Shown here: in pieces, positions 1 through 7,107 of the stretch
Layout of the letters: the number at the start of each line of letters is the position of its first letter
Position numbering within the stretch: the stretch's first letter is position 1
From: Alphaproteobacteria bacterium MarineAlpha10_Bin2
Lineage (GTDB): Bacteria > Pseudomonadota > Alphaproteobacteria > UBA828
DNA length: 20,798 nt
Direction: 5' to 3'
Assembly: GCA_002937555.1 (NCBI GenBank)
Contig: PTKB01000015.1
Coordinates: forward strand, 1 to 20,798
Made by a program: the position numbers and the translations under genes
Notes under the pieces: generated by a model
Seen by the model: the letters and a program-made list of their open reading frames with translations, nothing else
What the model was told of the DNA's origin: nothing
The model's database searches: none

Positions 1-22
1 CCGTCAGATCGTAGCGCCCCAT
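1..22 (-). CDS. Start of IS5-family transposase (first 7 codons only)
   Basis: On the minus strand an ATG at 22-20 begins M-G-R-Y-D-L-T and runs off the left edge. GGGAG lies 7 nt upstream as a Shine-Dalgarno sequence. The MGRYDLT opening matches my recollection of short IS5-family transposases, which typically continue with a D-F-E-W motif. No catalytic DDE residue is visible here, so the call rests on seven residues plus the terminal-repeat context. Another minus-strand frame is open from a stop at about 110 to the edge, but it lacks a good start and ribosome site. Confidence 0.45.
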
Positions 23-96
23 CTTCAAGCTCCCACAGTTTGGTAGCTTGAATCACATCCGAAGCGATTTGGGAATCCCCTTTATGGGTACACGAC
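1..96 (-). mobile_element. Terminal segment of an IS5-family insertion sequence (partial, continues off the left edge)
   Basis: Reading the minus strand inward from about position 96 gives GTCGTGTACCCATAAA, followed by about 75 bp of non-coding leader and then a start codon at 22 opening MGRYDLT. I recall both the terminal sequence and this N-terminus from IS5-family (IS427-like) elements of alphaproteobacteria. Just outside lies CTAA (97-100), which fits the YTAR target duplication of that group. Only one end is present, so the second inverted repeat and duplication cannot be checked. The boundary could be off by a few bases. Confidence 0.55.
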
Positions 97-127
97 CTAA
101 TAAATGGTTAACGCGGGCGTAAAAAAT

Positions 128-313
128 TCATTTCTTAAATACGGCATCCGCTTCGCTGCGCACCACGCCCCTGTTGCCAATTTCCGACTTCACGCGCTCC
201 AATTCACGCTCCAAATCCTCGACATATATCTTCAACGCCTCCACCGAAAGATTATCCAGAATTCTAGGCGCCCAATCGGCCGGTTTTGGTATGACAATTT
301 CAATATCGTCCAT
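128..313 (-). CDS. DUF1192 family small protein (61 aa)
   Basis: This small acidic/basic protein of 61 residues starts MDDIEIVIPK. It contains the DUF1192 pattern: a short N-terminal segment with P-x-D-W, then L-S-V-E-A-L-K-I-Y-V-E-D-L-E-R-E-L-E-R-V (residues 22-41), a likely amphipathic coiled-coil helix, and a K-rich end. The function is unknown, and I see no membrane segment or catalytic motif. The ATG at 313 is chosen because GGAGGGGG lies just upstream. The ATG at 331 and longer extensions would place that ribosome site inside the gene. It is divergent from the quinone oxidoreductase gene with a 70-bp gap, a neighbourhood I recall as common in alphaproteobacteria. The IS5-like end lies about 30 bp beyond its stop, so the gene is intact. 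Confidence 0.85.
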   Translation of the reverse strand: MDDIEIVIPKPADWAPRILDNLSVEALKIYVEDLERELERVKSEIGNRGVVRSEADAVFKK

Positions 314-383
314 AAAGTTTTCCCCCTCCATCCGACACACCCCAGTATAACAACGCCGAAGCGCAATCCGGGAGTGGAAATAA

Positions 384-1400
384 ATGAGCGACCCAGGCGA
401 TCGGCTACCCGAAGACATGCTGGCCGTGGAAATATCGGCGCCGGGCGGACCGGAGAAACTAGTCCCGGCGCGGCGTCCGATTCCTGGCCTGGGGCATGGC
501 GAATTATTGATCCGGGTCGGCGCCGCGGGCGTCAACCGGCCCGATGTGATGCAGCGCGCCGGCGGCTATCCCGCACCGCCCGGCGCTTCCGACATACCCG
601 GGCTGGAAGTCGCCGGCAGCGTGGTCGCCCGCGGCCCCGGCACCCAGCGTTACCAGGTGGGAGATTCTGTCTGTGCGTTGGTTACCGGCGGCGGCTATGC
701 CGAATACTGCGCCGCGCCGGAAGCGCAATGCTTGCCGCACCCCGAGGGTTATACCGACGCCGAAGCCGGCGCTTTGCCCGAAACGTTCTTTACCGTCTGG
801 ACAAATCTGTTCGAGCGCGGGCGCCTGCGGGCGGGAGAACGGCTGATGGTGCATGGCGGCTCGAGCGGTATCGGCACCGTCGCCATACAGCTCGCGACCG
901 CAATGGGCGTTCGCGTCTTCGCCACTGCCGGCTCGCCGGAAAAATGCGCAGCCTGCCGCGATCTCGGCGCCGAGTTGGCGGTGAATTACCGCACCGAGGA
1001 TTTCGTCGCGGCGGTGAAAACGGCAACCGGCGGCGAAGGCGTGGACGTGGTGCTCGATATGGTCGGCGGCGAATATGTGCAACGCAATTTGAGCTGTCTG
1101 AGAAGCGAAGGCCGGCTGGTACAAATCGCATTTCTTGGCGGCGCCGAATCCACGCTCAATTTGGCGCCGGTCATGCTCAAGCGCCTGATGATCACCGGCT
1201 CGACGCTGCGTGCCCAAAGCGTGGCTAGTAAAGCGCGCATCGCCGCGGCATTGGAAAAAGAAGCCTGGCCGCTCCTGTCGGCGCGCACCATCGCGCCGGT
1301 CATCGATAGCTCATTCCCTCTGGCGGAGGCCGCAAAGGCTCATGCGCGAATGGAATCCAGCGAACATATCGGCAAGATATTGCTCTTTCCCAAAAGCTAA
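384..1400 (+). CDS. NAD(P)H quinone oxidoreductase, PIG3/zeta-crystallin family
   Basis: This is a zinc-independent medium-chain dehydrogenase/reductase of 338 aa, close to the usual 325-335 for PIG3-type enzymes. Residues 12-110 form the GroES-like catalytic domain, with the family pattern A-A-G-V-N-R-P-D (47-54) and I-P-G-L-E-V-A-G (71-78). Residues 150-280 form the Rossmann NAD(P)H domain with H-G-G-S-S-G-I-G-T-V-A-I-Q-L-A (157-171). No zinc-binding cysteine/histidine set is seen, as expected. The likely reaction is NADPH-dependent reduction of quinones or related enones in the cytoplasm; the physiological substrate cannot be told from sequence. The start has GGGAG about 10 nt upstream. 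It is divergent from DUF1192 and is followed after 141 bp by trcR, which has its own promoter candidate. Confidence 0.92.
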   Translation: MSDPGDRLPEDMLAVEISAPGGPEKLVPARRPIPGLGHGELLIRVGAAGVNRPDVMQRAGGYPAPPGASDIPGLEVAGSVVARGPGTQRYQVGDSVCALVTGGGYAEYCAAPEAQCLPHPEGYTDAEAGALPETFFTVWTNLFERGRLRAGERLMVHGGSSGIGTVAIQLATAMGVRVFATAGSPEKCAACRDLGAELAVNYRTEDFVAAVKTATGGEGVDVVLDMVGGEYVQRNLSCLRSEGRLVQIAFLGGAESTLNLAPVMLKRLMITGSTLRAQSVASKARIAAALEKEAWPLLSARTIAPVIDSSFPLAEAAKAHARMESSEHIGKILLFPKS

Positions 1401-1418
1401 GAAACCTAACCGGACCAA

Positions 1419-1448
1419 TTGACCCTTATCCACCAAGAGCGATATATC
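1419..1448 (+). promoter_or_regulatory. Candidate sigma-70 promoter for the TrcR gene
   Basis: TTGACC (1419-1424) and TATATC (1443-1448) are 18 nt apart, matching the housekeeping consensus at 5 of 6 and 4 of 6 positions. They lie about 95 bp before the trcR ATG, in the 141-bp gap after the quinone oxidoreductase gene. This would give trcR its own transcript with a leader of about 85 nt. Confidence 0.4.
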
Positions 1449-1541
1449 ACTATCTTTCGAACATGCGCGGCCGCGACAATTATTTGCCCGGTTGGAAGCA
1501 CAGCTCCGATCCCAGGTGGAATGGGGGCGAAAGGATAAACT

Positions 1542-2321
1542 ATGACTGATTTATTGATGCCCAAAGCAACGGCCGTCTGGCTGGTCGACAGCACCGCGCT
1601 CACTTTTGAACAGATCGCGGCGTTTTGCAGCTTGCACGATTTGGAAGTTCAGGGCATCGCGGACGGCGAGGTGGCGGTGGGAATCCGAGGCCTCGATCCC
1701 ATCTCCAACGGCCAACTCACGCGCGAAGAAATCGTGCGCTGCGAAGGCGATAAGACCTCGCGTCTGAGTTTGAGCTCGCCCAGCACAAAACTGCCGCAAC
1801 GCACCCGGCGCGCGCGCTATACGCCGGTCAGCAAACGCCAGGACCGGCCGAACGCGATAGCCTGGCTGATCAAGAATTACCCGGAATTGAACGACGCCCA
1901 AATCGGCAAACTGCTGGGCACGACGAAATCAACGATCACCGCGGTGCGCGAACGCACCCACTGGAATACGCCCAACATCTCGCCGCAGGATCCACTGCTG
2001 CTCGGCATTTGCTCCGAACAGGAATTGTTGGAGGAATTGCGCAAAGCCCAACGGCGCCAAGAGCGCGAGGCCAAAAAAGCCGCGCGTGAAGCGGCCCGGA
2101 AAGCAGCGGCGAAGGCGGAGGCTGCCGAGGCGGCAACACCGCCGCCGGCGCAACCGGCGCCTGAGACCGTGCCGGCGACCGACACCGCCCCAGCGCCGGC
2201 CGAGGCAGCAGAGGTGGCTTCAGCGCCGGATTCCGAGACCCCAGCGGACGCGGTTACGCCGATCGCTCCGGAGGCAGGGTCGCTGATCGGCGATGCGCCG
2301 GAAAAAACCGGCGATTCCTGA
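1542..2321 (+). CDS. trcR: TrcR/DUF1013 family transcriptional regulator
   Basis: The N-terminal 60 residues (MTDLLMPKATAVWLVD...) are the conserved DUF1013 block, in which T-A-L-T-F-E-Q-I-A-A-F resembles a first helix-turn-helix. Residues 100-142 (D-R-P-N-A-I-A-W-L-I then L-N-D-A-Q-I-G-K-L-L-G-T-T-K-S-T-I) are a second helix-turn-helix. Family members are alphaproteobacterial regulators; TrcR was named as a transcriptional cell-cycle regulator, so DNA binding in the cytoplasm is expected. Residues 160-195 are a highly charged helix rich in Arg/Lys/Glu/Ala, followed by an Ala/Pro/Glu tail to residue 259 that is likely disordered and makes the protein longer than I expect for the family. The start has AAGGA about 7 nt upstream. 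Its stop lies 8 bp from the end of the convergent CoA-transferase gene. Confidence 0.88.
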   Translation: MTDLLMPKATAVWLVDSTALTFEQIAAFCSLHDLEVQGIADGEVAVGIRGLDPISNGQLTREEIVRCEGDKTSRLSLSSPSTKLPQRTRRARYTPVSKRQDRPNAIAWLIKNYPELNDAQIGKLLGTTKSTITAVRERTHWNTPNISPQDPLLLGICSEQELLEELRKAQRRQEREAKKAAREAARKAAAKAEAAEAATPPPAQPAPETVPATDTAPAPAEAAEVASAPDSETPADAVTPIAPEAGSLIGDAPEKTGDS

Positions 2322-2329
2322 AACGCCGC

Positions 2330-3664
2330 CTATGATCCCGCGCGCTTAGGAGAAAGGCCGCGCGTTGCGGCTTCTTCCTGGAGACCGTCCCTGAATTTCG
2401 GATGGGCAATGGCAATAAGCGCCTGAGCGCGCTCGCGCAAAGACTTGCCGCGCAGCTCGGCGACGCCGAATTCGGTCACCACCATATCCATATCGGCGCG
2501 CACCGTGGTGACGACCGAACCCGGCGCGAGACCGCCGACGATGCAGGACAGGGCGCCGCCTTTGGCGGTGGCATGGGTGGCGATAAACGAGCGACCGCCC
2601 TCGGCCAACATGGCGCCGCGGACGAAATCGGCTTGGCCGCCGGTGCCGCTATACTGCATGCCCCCGATCGATTCCGAGCATGCCTGACCAGTGAGATCGA
2701 CCGCGATGGTCGCGTTAATCGCCACCATCCCTTTGTGTTGAGCGATGAAAGACGTGTCGTTGGTATGCTCGACCGGATGACCTTCGATGGCCGGATTTTC
2801 ATGTAGAAAATCGTAGGTTTGCCGCGTTCCGGCAGCGAATGTATAGAGCGTTTTGCCGGCATTGACCGACTTTCGCGAATTGTCCGCCACTCCTGTTTCC
2901 ATCAGAACACGCATCGGGTCGACGAACATTTCGGTGTGAATGCCGAGATGCTTATGGTCCAGGAGGCACAGGCCGACGGCACTCGGCGCAGCGCCATAGC
3001 CCAATTGAATCGTCGCACCATCCGGAATGCGTTCGGCGATAAAGGCGCCGATCTTTTCGTCTTCGGGCGTTCCCGGCGGGTTCGGCAACTCGAAGATTTC
3101 ATTGTCGCTTTCGACGATTGCGTCCACTTCGGTCACATGTACTTGGCAATCGCCGAACACACGGGGCACGTTCGGATTGACTTCGACGGCGCTGAAACCC
3201 GCCGATTCGATCAGCGATTTGGTGTAATCGATGCTGATGCCGATGCTCATATAGCCATCCGCATCGGGCGGCGAGACCAGCGTCATGACGGCACCCACCT
3301 GCATGTCGTCGCGCATGATCTTGGGCATCTGGCCGAAATGCATCGGCGTCATGTCGTACCGGCCTTCGAAGATGCCGGGCCGGTCCGAATTGCCGCAGAA
3401 CAGGCTGTCCCACTCAATTTGGTCGGAATGTTCGGGCTGCAACAAGGCTTCGGCGAGATCGGGGACTGGCAGGATGGTACCGGTCCGTACGCGCGCTAGC
3501 TTTCCATCCCGCAGGCGCCGGCCCATGGCGGCAATCAGCGCGTGCGGCTGCCCGGCCATGGTTGGGAATATTAGGCGTTGGCCGTCTTGCAAACGGCTTA
3601 CCGCGTTGTCTGCGGATTGCAGCTTGAGTTTATATTCGGACCGCCAATCGATTATTCGTGCCAT
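2330..3664 (-). CDS. Acetyl-CoA hydrolase/CoA-transferase family protein
   Basis: This 444-aa protein has the two-domain layout of the acetyl-CoA hydrolase/4-hydroxybutyrate CoA-transferase family, which moves CoA between acyl groups (for example acetyl-CoA to a carboxylate) in the cytoplasm. G-I-H-T-E-M at 241-246 carries the predicted catalytic glutamate (E245), which forms the glutamyl-CoA intermediate. G-G-M-Q-Y-S-G-T-G-G-Q-A-D-F (334-347) is the C-terminal glycine-rich signature that lines the CoA site. The specific acyl substrate cannot be assigned. The ATG at 3664 is preferred over one 30 codons upstream because AGGGGGAG lies 3-8 nt before it and the upstream stretch looks non-coding. 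It is divergent from hldE (167-bp gap), and its stop lies 8 bp from that of trcR. Confidence 0.9.
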   Translation of the reverse strand: MARIIDWRSEYKLKLQSADNAVSRLQDGQRLIFPTMAGQPHALIAAMGRRLRDGKLARVRTGTILPVPDLAEALLQPEHSDQIEWDSLFCGNSDRPGIFEGRYDMTPMHFGQMPKIMRDDMQVGAVMTLVSPPDADGYMSIGISIDYTKSLIESAGFSAVEVNPNVPRVFGDCQVHVTEVDAIVESDNEIFELPNPPGTPEDEKIGAFIAERIPDGATIQLGYGAAPSAVGLCLLDHKHLGIHTEMFVDPMRVLMETGVADNSRKSVNAGKTLYTFAAGTRQTYDFLHENPAIEGHPVEHTNDTSFIAQHKGMVAINATIAVDLTGQACSESIGGMQYSGTGGQADFVRGAMLAEGGRSFIATHATAKGGALSCIVGGLAPGSVVTTVRADMDMVVTEFGVAELRGKSLRERAQALIAIAHPKFRDGLQEEAATRGLSPKRAGS

Positions 3665-3700
3665 GTCTCCCCCTCTATCGTGGCCGGATTTTGGCGCGCC

Positions 3701-3714
3701 GCTCCGCAAGGAGC
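3701..3714. other. Short hairpin with GCAA tetraloop in the CoA-transferase/hldE divergent gap
   Basis: GCTCC (3701-3705), GCAA and GGAGC (3710-3714) form a perfect 5-bp stem closed by a GNRA-type loop when read on the plus strand. It would lie in the 5' leader of hldE if the transcript starts upstream. The role is unknown and it may be chance. Confidence 0.25.
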
Positions 3715-3831
3715 AAGTCGCGCGGAGGGTTTTGTGGCCAGGGAGGGCAAACATCGAGTATGTTGCGCGGGCATCTGCCGGGTTTGGGCGTCCGAACCGG
3801 CCAATATGCCGCCAAAATTGACGTGCGAAAG

Positions 3832-5295
3832 ATGATCACCCCTTCAGATCTGGTTTCTCATATCGAAAGGCTGAGCCAGGCCCGCATTCTCTGCGTCGGC
3901 GACCTCATGCTCGACCGCTTCGTTTATGGCGAGGTCGAGCGGACGTCGCCGGAAGCGCCGGTGCCGGTGCTGGGAATCGAACGCCAAACGGCGATGCTGG
4001 GCGGCGTCGGGAATGTTGCGCGAAACCTGATCAGCCTCGGCGCCAGCGCCACGCTGCTCTCCGTCGTGGGCGATGACGAAGTCGGCCGGACGCTCACCCA
4101 AATGGTCGGCGAAGAAGAGCGCGTTGAGCCGCATCTGCTGGTCGAGCCGGGCCGCCCGTCAACCGAGAAGACCAGATTCCTCGCCAGCGGCCAGCAGCTT
4201 CTGCGTACCGACCGCGAAACGCGGAGCTGGATTAGCGCGCGCAGCGCCGAAAACCTTCTCCGCATGGCCGAGGATATTGTCCCGCAATGCGACGTGCTGG
4301 TGTTGTCGGATTACGCTAAGGGCGTGTTGACGGCGGAGATGTGCCAAGCGCTGATCTCTTGCGCGCGGGGCGCTTCCAAGCCTGTGGTGGTCGATCCGAA
4401 GGGCCTGGATTATACCTGTTACAAGGGCGCCAGCGTCATTACGCCGAACCGCCGCGAGTTGGGTGCTGCCACGGGTGCCGCGGTCGAAACGGAAAGCGAA
4501 ATCACCGCCGCCGGGCAGTCGCTGATGGCGCAATTGGCGATCGATGCGCTGTTGGTCACGCGCAGCCGGCACGGCATGACGCTCCTGACGGCCGACGGCC
4601 GGATCGAGCATTTGCCGACCCGGGCGCGGGAAGTGTTCGATGTGTCGGGCGCCGGCGATACCGTGGTCGCGACACTGGCGTGCGCGCTCGCCAGCGGTGT
4701 CGATCTGGCCGAAGCGTCGGCCCTTGCCAATTTGGCGGCCGGTGTAGTGGTGGCGAAATCCGGCACCGCCGTGGTGTTTGCCGCCGACCTTCTGCATGCG
4801 GTCAGGGCCGGCGACCTGTCGTCATCGGAAGCCAAGATCGTGCCGCTGACGGCGGCGCTCGAGAGCATTGCGAAATGGCGCGATGCCGGCCAAACGATCG
4901 GCTTTACCAACGGCTGTTTCGATCTTCTCCACCCCGGGCATATTTCGCTGCTGCGCCAGAGCAAAAGCAATTGCGCCCGCCTGCTGGTGGGGCTCAACAG
5001 CGACGCATCGGTGCGCCGCCTCAAGGGCGAGGACAGGCCGGTGCAAACCGAAAGCGCACGCGCGCAGGTGCTTGCGTCGCTCGAGACCATCGATCTCGTG
5101 GTGATTTTCTCGGAAGATACGCCGATCAAAATGATCGAAGCCGTCCGCCCAGATGTGCTGATCAAGGGCGGCGATTACTCGATCGACGGAGTTGTCGGCG
5201 CGGATTTCGTGCAATCCTATGGCGGCAAAGTGTTATTGGCGGAAACGGAAGCCGGGTTTAGCACCAGCGGCACCATAGAAAAGCTGCAGCGTTAA
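3832..5295 (+). CDS. hldE: Bifunctional heptose-7-phosphate kinase / heptose-1-phosphate adenylyltransferase
   Basis: HldE (RfaE) makes ADP-heptose precursor for the LPS inner core. It phosphorylates D-glycero-beta-D-manno-heptose 7-phosphate at C1 and later adenylylates the heptose 1-phosphate, in the cytoplasm. Residues 15-325 are a PfkB/ribokinase domain with G-G-V-G-N-V-A-R-N (57-65) and the signature D-V-S-G-A-G-D-T (270-277), where D276 is the predicted catalytic base. Residues 350-487 are a cytidylyltransferase-like domain with N-G-C-F-D-L-L-H-P-G-H (360-370) and S-T-S-G-T-I-E-K-L near the end. The 487 aa fit the fused form. The ATG at 3832 is chosen by family length; the ribosome site is weak, and an in-frame GTG three codons earlier is possible. 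Its stop overlaps that of the convergent DUF465 gene. Confidence 0.94.
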   Translation: MITPSDLVSHIERLSQARILCVGDLMLDRFVYGEVERTSPEAPVPVLGIERQTAMLGGVGNVARNLISLGASATLLSVVGDDEVGRTLTQMVGEEERVEPHLLVEPGRPSTEKTRFLASGQQLLRTDRETRSWISARSAENLLRMAEDIVPQCDVLVLSDYAKGVLTAEMCQALISCARGASKPVVVDPKGLDYTCYKGASVITPNRRELGAATGAAVETESEITAAGQSLMAQLAIDALLVTRSRHGMTLLTADGRIEHLPTRAREVFDVSGAGDTVVATLACALASGVDLAEASALANLAAGVVVAKSGTAVVFAADLLHAVRAGDLSSSEAKIVPLTAALESIAKWRDAGQTIGFTNGCFDLLHPGHISLLRQSKSNCARLLVGLNSDASVRRLKGEDRPVQTESARAQVLASLETIDLVVIFSEDTPIKMIEAVRPDVLIKGGDYSIDGVVGADFVQSYGGKVLLAETEAGFSTSGTIEKLQR

Positions 5296-5528
5296 CCGCC
5301 AAATTGCCGTACTTGGCCGCGGCTGCGCGCCTTGACCAAGAAAATCTGATCCTTAACCCGCAGTTTTCGGCGCTTCAGTTCAGCCAGGGACAGGGTATTG
5401 GGCGCCGGGCGCTGCGCCTCGTCCTGGATCGCTTTTTCCAAATTGGCATGTTTCGCGGCGAGGCTGGCGACATAATCGTCAAACCCCAGATCATTGCTTA
5501 TCTCAACGGGATCTAGCCTTGAATACAT
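5292..5528 (-). CDS. DUF465 (YdcH/SlyX-like) small protein, 78 aa
   Basis: Residues 18-66 match the DUF465 pattern: a first helix with L-A-A-K-H-A-N-L-E-K-A-I, a short Pro/Asn turn, then L-A-E-L-K-R-R-K-L-R-V-K-D-Q-I. The family is short helical hairpins of unknown function that are widespread in proteobacteria. The start at 5528 is supported by GGAGGACA directly upstream; a longer reading to 5618 would bury this site. A 12-residue tail (S-R-G-Q-V-R-Q-F-G-G at the end) follows the core. The stop TAA shares the palindrome TTAA (5292-5295) with the hldE stop. A second DUF465 gene lies on the other side of a 356-bp gap, transcribed in the opposite direction. Confidence 0.85.
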   Translation of the reverse strand: MYSRLDPVEISNDLGFDDYVASLAAKHANLEKAIQDEAQRPAPNTLSLAELKRRKLRVKDQIFLVKARSRGQVRQFGG

Positions 5529-5884
5529 TGTCCTCCAATCGCGACAATTTTTCTGGATCTTTGGCTGGCGGCTGGGCGCCACACCGAAATCCAATGAGAA
5601 GTCTCTGGATTGTGACATAACGGCCTGCTGTTGACCACAATATCCGCAAAAAATATGCGCCGTGAACCGCGCCTCGGTCGCACCGCGAACGAGAGCGCCA
5701 AGTTACCTACCGATGCTTGAAAAAATTGGCTAATCAAGGCGGTGACAGGTGTTTCTTGGGCGATGAATTCGCTCGCGACTCCGCTTGAGGCACGCCACCC
5801 GGCGCACATTCACACTCGATTTTTCGAGCAGTTTTTGATATCATACCAAACGTAACAATCGGATCATGTCTCAACGCTGGATGG
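5529..5884. other. 356-bp gap between two divergent DUF465 genes
   Basis: I see no credible gene here. A 98-codon minus-strand reading (5513-5809) has low-complexity, Arg/Ser-rich content, no family match that I recognise, and runs into the start region of the DUF465 gene. CTCGA (5815-5819) and TCGAG (5824-5828) form a small inverted repeat with a T-rich loop. The AT-rich stretch just before 5885 (around GATATCAT, 5836-5843) probably holds the promoter of the plus-strand DUF465 gene, but no good -35/-10 pair stands out. Confidence 0.5.
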
Positions 5885-6085
5885 ATGATGGAAACACAAG
5901 GTGTCGATCAGCGCCTCGTCTCCCTACGAATTGAACATCGGGATTTAGACGACGTAATCAGCAAACTGGCAGGCAATCACGAGCCAGACGATGTCCGAAT
6001 GCGACGAATGAAAAAACGAAAATTGGCGCTTAAAGACGAGATTGCCAAGCTTGAAAGCGATCAACTACCGAATTTGATCGCTTAG
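5885..6085 (+). CDS. DUF465 (YdcH/SlyX-like) small protein, 66 aa
   Basis: A 66-aa helical-hairpin protein with the DUF465 core: R-L-V-S-L-R-I-E-H-R-D-L-D-D-V-I (residues 10-25), a turn with H-E-P-D-D, then M-K-K-R-K-L-A-L-K-D-E-I-A-K-L-E (42-57). The K-K-R-K-L-x-L-K-D-x-I segment is nearly the same in the neighbour at 5292-5528, so the two are probably paralogues. Function unknown; no membrane segment. ATG codons occur in tandem at 5885 and 5888, with only a weak GGATGG upstream. The stop lies 45 bp from the stop of the convergent GGDEF gene. Confidence 0.82.
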   Translation: MMETQGVDQRLVSLRIEHRDLDDVISKLAGNHEPDDVRMRRMKKRKLALKDEIAKLESDQLPNLIA

Positions 6086-6130
6086 TTCAGCAAGTTCCCA
6101 GGAACGGCGGCCTTATTATAGACAGACCGG

Positions 6131-6871
6131 CTATTGCGGCGGGGCTTTTGCTCTCGGCCCGTTCTGTTTGCTCGCGTACATGGCTTTGTCGGCCTCGGCG
6201 AGCGCCTGGCCGGCGTCTTCCACGCCATTGAAGGTGTAGGCGCCGAAAGTCACGCTGATTGCCAGTTCATGATCGTTGAACGGAACCGGATTCTTGGCGA
6301 TTTCCTGGGCCAATTGGATTGATTTGTCTTGCGCTACGTCGGCATCGATCTGATAAAGAATGACGCCAAACTCGTCGCCGCCGAGGCGCCCGACAATATC
6401 CGAATCGCGGACCTGCTCTATGAGCGTCTCGGCGACATGGCGGAGCGCCGCGTCGCCGGCCGGATGGCCATGGCTATCGTTGATTTGTTTCATATTGTTG
6501 ACGTCGAAATAGATCACCGTGCTCGGCGCGCCGTAGCGTTCGGTCATCGAGATCGCGCGCGTCAATTCGCGTAGGAAGGCGCGCCGGTTATAGACCGGCA
6601 CCAGTGAATCCTGGTCGGCCAGGCGCTCAAGATGCTCAATGCGCCCGCGGCTGCCGTTTAATTCCTCGCGCAGGCGCGCCACTTCCTCCATCAGCGTCAT
6701 GATCGCCATGCGGATCTTGGGCGTGAGCTCCGCCTCGGGAATACCCATCACCGATGCGCTGTCCTGGACCTGATGGCCGGCGCTTGCAGCAGCGTCCGCG
6801 GCGCGGAGCTTGGCGCCCTGGGCGCGGCTCGCCACGCCGACGCGCGGCGCTCTGTTTTCCTCGATCTTCAT
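6131..6871 (-). CDS. GGDEF-domain diguanylate cyclase (soluble)
   Basis: This 246-aa protein has a C-terminal GGDEF domain (about 82-240), which joins two GTP into cyclic di-GMP. The active-site loop is intact, R-L-G-G-D-E-F (162-168), and the inhibitory I-site R-D-S-D (155-158) sits the standard five residues before it, so product feedback is expected. D123 in F-D-V-N-N-M-K is the predicted metal ligand, and N-D-S-H-G-H-P-A-G-D (131-140) is canonical. The N-terminal 80 residues have no transmembrane segment or known sensor; residues 52-85 look like a coiled coil leading into the domain, as in dimerising cyclases. The start at 6871 is favoured over one 29 codons upstream, but ribosome-site evidence is weak for both. 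The input signal is unknown. Confidence 0.9.
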   Translation of the reverse strand: MKIEENRAPRVGVASRAQGAKLRAADAAASAGHQVQDSASVMGIPEAELTPKIRMAIMTLMEEVARLREELNGSRGRIEHLERLADQDSLVPVYNRRAFLRELTRAISMTERYGAPSTVIYFDVNNMKQINDSHGHPAGDAALRHVAETLIEQVRDSDIVGRLGGDEFGVILYQIDADVAQDKSIQLAQEIAKNPVPFNDHELAISVTFGAYTFNGVEDAGQALAEADKAMYASKQNGPRAKAPPQ

Positions 6872-7107
6872 TCGTCTCTGACCTCGATCAGCGCCATTCA
6901 GGTGCGATCCAGTGTTAGCATCGATTACTTTAATACCACATGCGAATTGCGATGGCAAAAAATCTACCGCAGTTCCGACAAAAGTTCGATATCTGGCTTT
7001 TCGTACCCGTGTCCGCCCTTTACCATCGCCTTGCAGGGTTTAGTAATGGTAAATGTTTGCGCCTTTTCTAACAAATTTCCGTCAAAATAGAGGAATAAGC
7101 ACAAATT

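Noticed and set aside
1..110. Alternative minus-strand frame open from a stop at about 110 to the window edge
   Set aside because: It reads plausibly but has no ATG and no ribosome site; the MGRYDLT start with GGGAG and the IS-like end explain the region better.
104..1228. Long plus-strand reading of 374 codons across DUF1192 and the quinone oxidoreductase
   Set aside because: Arg-rich shadow of the quinone oxidoreductase gene in another frame; the 384-1400 frame carries the family motifs.
5513..5809. 98-codon minus-strand frame in the DUF465 gap
   Set aside because: No recognisable domain, composition unlike its neighbours, and overlap with the well-supported DUF465 start and ribosome site.
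6086..6130. Short GTTCC/GGAAC repeat after the plus-strand DUF465 gene
   Set aside because: Only 5 bp with a 2-nt loop, too tight to form a real terminator stem, and no T-run.
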